Assembly (NCBI GenBank): GCA_021161675.1
Contig: JAGHAF010000104.1
Span: 1-43,402 of the forward strand
Origin: Planctomycetota bacterium
Lineage (GTDB): Bacteria; Planctomycetota; Brocadiia; SM23-32
DNA: 43,402 nucleotides
Direction: 5' to 3'
Within the stretch, counting starts at the first letter, position 1, and every line of letters starts with the position of its first letter. Below the pieces are notes generated by a model. It worked only from the letters and a program-made list of their open reading frames with translations. It was not told the origin of the DNA and did not search any database. Positions 40,089 through 43,402 of the stretch are shown one piece after another. Made by a program: the position numbers and the translations under genes.

Positions 40089-41249
40089 ATGAATGACGAC
40101 AAACTCCTGCAGGGCATGCTTATCGCCGCGAGTGTTTGCCTCGCTTTTGGCATCGCAATGGCCTGGGCGGATATCAGCCACTACAAAGGGCTGCCCGAAC
40201 CCACGTCGTTGCCCGCGGTCCAGAGCCCACAGCCCGCCGGGCAACCGGAAACCGAAGCCGCCCAACCCGCCGACAACCTGGTCGCGCTGGCGCCCGAAGG
40301 AACCGTCGGAGTCGCGACCGTCGACGTGGCCAGGCTGATATCCCGCCTTGAAGAGCTGCAACCCGCCCAGTCGCCCCCTCTGCCCGAGTTCGCAAAAGAA
40401 CTCTCGCGATACACCATCTTTTTCCTTGCTCCGGCCGGCGATAATCCTCCCGGATGGTGTGCTGCGGCCAAGATGCTGGGGACAACGAAGGACGCCCTCC
40501 AGGAGCAGATCAGCGAGAAACTGGAGAAAGTCAGTGCCGCCGGCATGGACGCCTTCGCCTTCGACACGATGGCGGGGATGTCTACACCGCCCGGAGCGCC
40601 GCCGATGAAGGGGCTGGTGGCCGTGGTGGACGACCAGACTATCATCGCCGCAGATAGCGCTGAGCAACTGGAAAAGATCGCCGCCGCAGTCAAGAGCGGC
40701 TCCGGCGCGGGCCCCGGCAGCCAGCTTCAGGAGCTGCTCGAGAGATACTCAGACCGGATGGTGTGTTTCTCCGCCGTGATACCCGCGAAGGCTATGGAAA
40801 TGATGCCTCCGGAGGCGGCTGCGCAAATGCCAGATGCCCTGAAGGGGCTGGATTCGGTCGCCGCCGGGCTGGACCTCGCCGAGAATTTCCATCTGGACGT
40901 CCTGATGCGTATGGGCGAGGCGAGCCAGGCCCAAGAACTCGCCGCCGAAATCCGAGCCGGCATCGACGACAAAAAGCAAATGATACAGGAGATGGCGGGC
41001 GAAGACGAGCAGATGAAAACCCAGCTTCAGCCGGTGCTCGCCCTCCTGGACAAAATACCGATCCAAGACTCGGACCGTGATCTGACGCTCCGTTTCAAGT
41101 GTTCCATTGAAGAGTTGAAGGCCGCAACAGGAGCGCTAATGGGCATGATGATGGGCGGCATGATGCCCCTCCCCGGAACCGAAACTACGGGCCCCACCGG
41201 CGGCGGCGCGGCGCCTGCGGACACGGGCGACTTCCCGTCAATCGAGTAA
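40089..41249 (+). CDS. membrane-anchored protein of unknown function
   Basis: A 386-residue protein with one N-terminal hydrophobic helix (about 7-27), a Pro/Gln/Glu-rich linker (about 35-65), and a soluble domain to about 355. It begins APEGTVGVATVDVARLISRL and has phrases such as GLVAVVDDQTIIAADSAEQL, VAAGLDLAENFHLDVLMRMG and DLTLRFKCSIEELKAATGAL. These recall DUF3352-like or similar secreted domains seen in PVC-type genomes, a tentative resemblance. A methionine-rich MGMMMGGMMPLPG stretch and a Gly/Pro tail close it. It is the second gene of the operon and is followed by a strong terminator. Function unknown. Confidence 0.75.
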   Translation: MNDDKLLQGMLIAASVCLAFGIAMAWADISHYKGLPEPTSLPAVQSPQPAGQPETEAAQPADNLVALAPEGTVGVATVDVARLISRLEELQPAQSPPLPEFAKELSRYTIFFLAPAGDNPPGWCAAAKMLGTTKDALQEQISEKLEKVSAAGMDAFAFDTMAGMSTPPGAPPMKGLVAVVDDQTIIAADSAEQLEKIAAAVKSGSGAGPGSQLQELLERYSDRMVCFSAVIPAKAMEMMPPEAAAQMPDALKGLDSVAAGLDLAENFHLDVLMRMGEASQAQELAAEIRAGIDDKKQMIQEMAGEDEQMKTQLQPVLALLDKIPIQDSDRDLTLRFKCSIEELKAATGALMGMMMGGMMPLPGTETTGPTGGGAAPADTGDFPSIE

Positions 41250-41317
41250 GAGCCTTGGGGATATAGTTACAGCGAAACACGCGCCTGAAGAAAACGAGCA
41301 CTGAAACTTGTCAGCGC

Positions 41318-41368
41318 ACAGCCGGAGTTGCCCTCATGCCGAAGGGGGCGGCTACCGGCTGTTTTCTT
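41318..41368 (+). terminator. intrinsic terminator of the coiled-coil operon
   Basis: ACAGCCGG and AGTTGCCC (41318-41333) pair with GGGCGGCT and CCGGCTGT (41346-41362, one bulged A at 41354), with two G-T pairs, followed by TTTTCTT. It separates this operon from mreB. Confidence 0.85.
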
Positions 41369-41384
41369 GCGTCGGGCCGAATGA

Positions 41385-41414
41385 TTGGACTTTCCTCCGG
41401 CAGGCCGTTATAAT
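41385..41414 (+). promoter_or_regulatory. promoter of mreB
   Basis: TTGGAC (41385-41390) and a perfect TATAAT (41409-41414) are 18 bases apart. It starts just after the upstream terminator, leaving a leader of about 32 bases to the ATG. Confidence 0.6.
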
Positions 41415-41452
41415 CGCGCCCGAAGACCACGGATATCCGGAGGGCCGCCGAG

Positions 41453-42529
41453 ATGGCAGATAGCTTCGGGCTGTCTATCCGCAAGATGCTGAACGTAACG
41501 ATGAATCTGGGGGCCAGCGACCTCGGGATCGATCTGGGCACTGCGAATACGCTCGTCTGCGTTCCGGGCAAGGGCGTGGTGCTGATGGAGCCCTCAGTGG
41601 TGGCGGTCAGAGCGAACTCCAACCCGCCGATCGTGCCCCTGAACGGGCGGGCCGTGGGCTACGAAGCCAAGAAGATGATCGAGCGCACCCCCGAAAGCAT
41701 AAAGGCCATTCGTCCGCTTAAAGACGGCGTGATCGCCGATTTCCAAATCACGGAGATCATGCTGCGCTACTTCATCCGCAAGGTCCAGAAACGCTCCTGG
41801 GGCGTGCGCCCGCGCATGGTGGTCAGCGTCCCGAGCGGCATCACCGCCGTGGAAGAGAAGGCCGTGCGAAACAGCGCCGTCAACGCCGGGGCTCGCCGCG
41901 TTCACACCGTCGCCGAGCCCAAAGCCGGCGCCATCGGCGCGGGGATCAGGATCAGCGAACCCATAGGCGTGATGGTCATTGACATCGGCGGGGGCACCTC
42001 GGAAGTGGCTGTCCTGAGCCTGGGCGAGGTGGTCACGCTGGAGAGCCTGCCGATCGCCGGCGATGAAATGGACGAAGCCATCATCTCATACGTGCGGGAG
42101 ATGTACGGGCTCGAGATCGGACACCGAACGGCGGAGGCGGTGAAGATATCCATCGCTTCCGCCTACCCCCTGGAGGAAGAGGTGAGCTACGAGATCCGCG
42201 GCAAGGACATCGCCGCCGGCCTGCCCCGCCGCCTGCAAATCTCCAGCGCCGAGATAAGAGAGGCAATCCACGACCCCGTCTACAAGATCATCGACGCCGC
42301 CAAGAGCTGTCTCGACCGCACCCCGCCCGAACTGGCCAGCGACCTGCTGGACACCGGGATCACCCTGCTCGGTGGTGGGGCGATGATTCCCGGCCTCCGT
42401 GAGCTTATCTCAGAGGAGACGGGCCTCACGGTGCAGGTGGCCGAAGACCCGATCAAGGCCGTCGCCCGGGGCACAGCCATCCTGCTGGAAAAACTGGACG
42501 AATACGAAGACGTCCTCGAGGCGGACTAA
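41453..42529 (+). CDS. mreB: rod shape-determining protein MreB
   Basis: A 358-residue actin-fold protein that polymerises under the inner membrane and guides lateral wall synthesis. Diagnostic blocks are DLGIDLGTANTLVCV (phosphate 1), VVSVPSGITAVEEKAV, MVIDIGGGTSEVAVLSLG (phosphate 2), SLPIAGDEMDEAI and LLGGGAMIPGL (adenosine). It has a 15-20 residue N-terminal extension (MADSFGLSIRKMLNVTMNLG) that may be a membrane-binding helix. It has its own promoter and no mreC or mreD follows, unlike the common mreBCD order; a remnant and repeat occupy the next 700 bases. Confidence 0.96.
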   Translation: MADSFGLSIRKMLNVTMNLGASDLGIDLGTANTLVCVPGKGVVLMEPSVVAVRANSNPPIVPLNGRAVGYEAKKMIERTPESIKAIRPLKDGVIADFQITEIMLRYFIRKVQKRSWGVRPRMVVSVPSGITAVEEKAVRNSAVNAGARRVHTVAEPKAGAIGAGIRISEPIGVMVIDIGGGTSEVAVLSLGEVVTLESLPIAGDEMDEAIISYVREMYGLEIGHRTAEAVKISIASAYPLEEEVSYEIRGKDIAAGLPRRLQISSAEIREAIHDPVYKIIDAAKSCLDRTPPELASDLLDTGITLLGGGAMIPGLRELISEETGLTVQVAEDPIKAVARGTAILLEKLDEYEDVLEAD

Positions 42530-42566
42530 GCTCTGTCTGAGACATCGGCTGTCGCGGACAGAGAGC
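42530..42566 (+). terminator. hairpin directly after the mreB stop (terminator candidate)
   Basis: CTCTGTC (42531-42537) pairs with GACAGAG (42557-42563), with an inner GACA/TGTC stem (42541-42544 with 42550-42553). It starts two bases after the stop codon. There is no T tract, so intrinsic termination is uncertain. Confidence 0.4.
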
Positions 42567-42599
42567 GAGCGAATTCGTGGCTGACAAGGACGCCGAAGC

Positions 42600-42695
42600 A
42601 GGCATATCCCCTGTGATATGTCCATGGAGGCGGCATGCAGCCGGGCGCGAATGCAGCCGCTCGAATCGAAGTCCGGTTTTTCAGACAGAGCCTGG
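42600..42695 (+). repeat. 95-nt dispersed repeat, copy B (hairpin-forming)
   Basis: Matches 23673-23767 at about 91 of 96 positions, in the same orientation. Hairpin 1 is GGCATATC (42601-42608), loop CCCTGT, GATATGTCC. Hairpin 2 is GCGGC-A-TGCA (42630-42639) with TGCA-GCCGC (42652-42660). The ends AGGC and GCCT can also pair. It lies about 70 bases after mreB. Confidence 0.85.
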
Positions 42696-42716
42696 CGCCG
42701 TCACCTTCGTGGAAGT

Positions 42717-42896
42717 CTACGGCCCGGACGCCCCCTGCTGAGTTGCCCCACTTCCGCTCTGTGGGCCGGGGCCAGAACCGCTCTGGGGAGTGGCGCCGGC
42801 GGAGGCGCCCTCGACCTGGATCATCGTTCCGTCGAGGAATCGCTTGCCGCGGATGTCCTCAATCACTATGTCGGTCCGGTAGATGCCCGGTTTGCT
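42717..42896 (-). pseudogene. possible remnant of a coding sequence (C-terminal fragment)
   Basis: A 59-codon minus-strand frame with strongly coding-like third positions and no start codon in its first part. It reads SKPGIYRTDIVIEDIRGKRF, then LDGTMIQVEGA, then a Gly/Ser/Gln/Pro-rich tail with two GPQSGSG-like units, and a stop at 42717-42719. A stop lies directly upstream and no other frame there looks like the missing part. It may be the end of a broken gene, or a chance frame. I cannot name a family. Confidence 0.35.
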
Positions 42897-43098
42897 TCAC
42901 CACTGTCAGGCCTCCTGTCCACTCTAATCCCATCGTCGGCCGCAATCCGTGACTACGGAGAGCCGCAGGTGAACAGCCCCTGCGGACGGCATGTGGCCCC
43001 CTTGTCCGCTGCGCCTGCGGAGACCTGCGAGAATCGAAAAGGGCTTGCCGGTCACGGGCAGGGAACGGTAAAATAGTTATCATACGAGTAGGGAATAT

Positions 43099-43209
43099 GA
43101 CTCGCCTGCCGGGCGCTATGACGGGCCAGACGTCGTGCTGCGACTATGGGTGAGTCGGATAGGGAAAGGCCGGAGCACAGACCCCTTCTGCTCGGGACGT
43201 GACTATCCG
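43099..43209 (+). promoter_or_regulatory. possible structured RNA leader of the pilin gene
   Basis: Three adjacent helices can form. P1 is GACTCGCC (43099-43106) with GGTGAGTC (43149-43156). P2 is CGGATAG (43156-43162) with CTATCCG (43203-43209). P3, inside P2, is GAGCA (43173-43177) with TGCTC (43189-43193), extended past one mismatch by CC/GG. AAGG (43166-43169) could also pair with CCTT in the P3 loop (43184-43187). It lies 57 bases before the pilin ATG. I do not recognise a known riboswitch. The folding is by eye. Confidence 0.3.
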
Positions 43210-43265
43210 CATGCGAGCATCGGATGTTCATATCCGTCTGCCACAAGTTAGGGATGATCCTGGAT

Positions 43266-43402
43266 ATGAAAGAGAATCGCGGATCCCCACAGAACAGGTC
43301 GGGCCAGTCCATTGTCGAATACGCGCTGATACTGACCCTGGTCGCTATAGTTATGCTCCTCTCCGTAACGTACCTTGGTCAAAGAACGGCCAATACAATG
43401 GA
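43266..43402 (+). CDS. Flp/Fap-type (type IVb) pilin, cut by window edge
   Basis: A short prepilin of at least 45 residues running off the right edge. After a 13-residue basic leader comes the type IVb prepilin site and hydrophobic helix: SGQSIVEYALILTLVAIV, with the G-x4-EY pattern cleaved by a prepilin peptidase after Gly. The mature protein would form the Flp fibre of a Tad-type secretion system; tad genes presumably lie beyond the window. In-frame ATGs at 43254 and 43224 would lengthen the leader to 17 or 27 residues; no ribosome site decides. I chose the shortest leader. Confidence 0.85.
   Translation, partial: MKENRGSPQNRSGQSIVEYALILTLVAIVMLLSVTYLGQRTANTM

Noticed and set aside
42618..43076. 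152-codon plus-strand frame over the repeat copy after mreB
   Set aside because: It starts inside the 95-nt repeat, its protein is compositionally odd, and the opposite strand has the more coding-like codon use.
1..43402. CRISPR array, prophage or insertion sequence
   Set aside because: No regular direct repeats with spacers, no transposase or integrase and no phage genes were seen.

Overview
The window is a gene-dense, GC-rich piece of the chromosome of a Gram-negative (diderm) bacterium. Outer-membrane biogenesis genes (LptF/LptG-type permease, apolipoprotein N-acyltransferase Lnt), a TolC-type efflux lipoprotein, an OmpA-type lipoprotein, MurJ and MreB support this. The mix of a YdjY-domain protein beside a prenyltransferase/squalene-oxidase-repeat protein, a membrane subtilase, a sulfatase-fold enzyme, helix-turn-helix/acidic/membrane proteins, a bacterial topoisomerase VI B subunit and an Flp-type pilin recalls Planctomycetota, related PVC lineages or neighbouring candidate phyla. 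That placement is inference; no rRNA or other strong marker is present. I see no phage, transposase or CRISPR array.

Layout. 1-4.7 kb (minus): a truncated 23S-IVP-type four-helix-bundle protein, a repeat array, then a five-gene operon read leftward (phosphoesterase, RnfB, ferredoxin, YdjY protein, squalene-repeat protein). 5.0-8.3 kb (plus): LptF/G-like permease with a long coiled-coil insert, then lnt. 8.3-9.6 kb (minus): queC and a flavodoxin-like protein with coupled ATGA overlap. 9.7-11.7 kb (plus): gmd-fcl for GDP-L-fucose. 12-14.5 kb (minus): a multi-PAS histidine kinase. 14.7-16.8 kb (plus): mutS2 without its Smr domain. 16.9-22.8 kb (minus): a complete tripartite RND efflux operon (outer-membrane factor, adaptor, pump). 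23-25.5 kb (plus): a HTH-receiver fusion and murJ. 25.8-27.7 kb (minus): a HTH/acidic/membrane protein and an OmpA-type lipoprotein, ending in a good intrinsic terminator. 28.1-29.2 kb (plus): an HD-GYP protein. 29.3-31.1 kb (minus): nadC behind a lipid-kinase gene. Then tRNA-Val, a ParA ATPase with a small membrane protein, an orphan topoisomerase VI B subunit, an ornithine cyclodeaminase-family enzyme, tRNA-Leu, a membrane subtilase and a sulfatase-fold enzyme. 39-42.5 kb (plus): two membrane-anchored proteins of unknown function with their own promoter and terminator, then mreB with its own promoter. 42.5-43.4 kb: a repeat copy, a gene remnant, a possibly structured leader and the start of an Flp pilin gene.

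Much of the window serves the envelope: lipopolysaccharide export, lipoprotein acylation, peptidoglycan precursor flipping, cell shape, efflux and fucose-containing glycans. The most unusual items are a 95-nt repeat present twice with a conserved hairpin, a second repeat family built on a TTGCNN hexamer array inside inverted flanks, the orphan Topo VI B, MutS2 without Smr, two differently built proteins sharing an excisionase-type HTH, and the possible RNA structure before the pilin gene.
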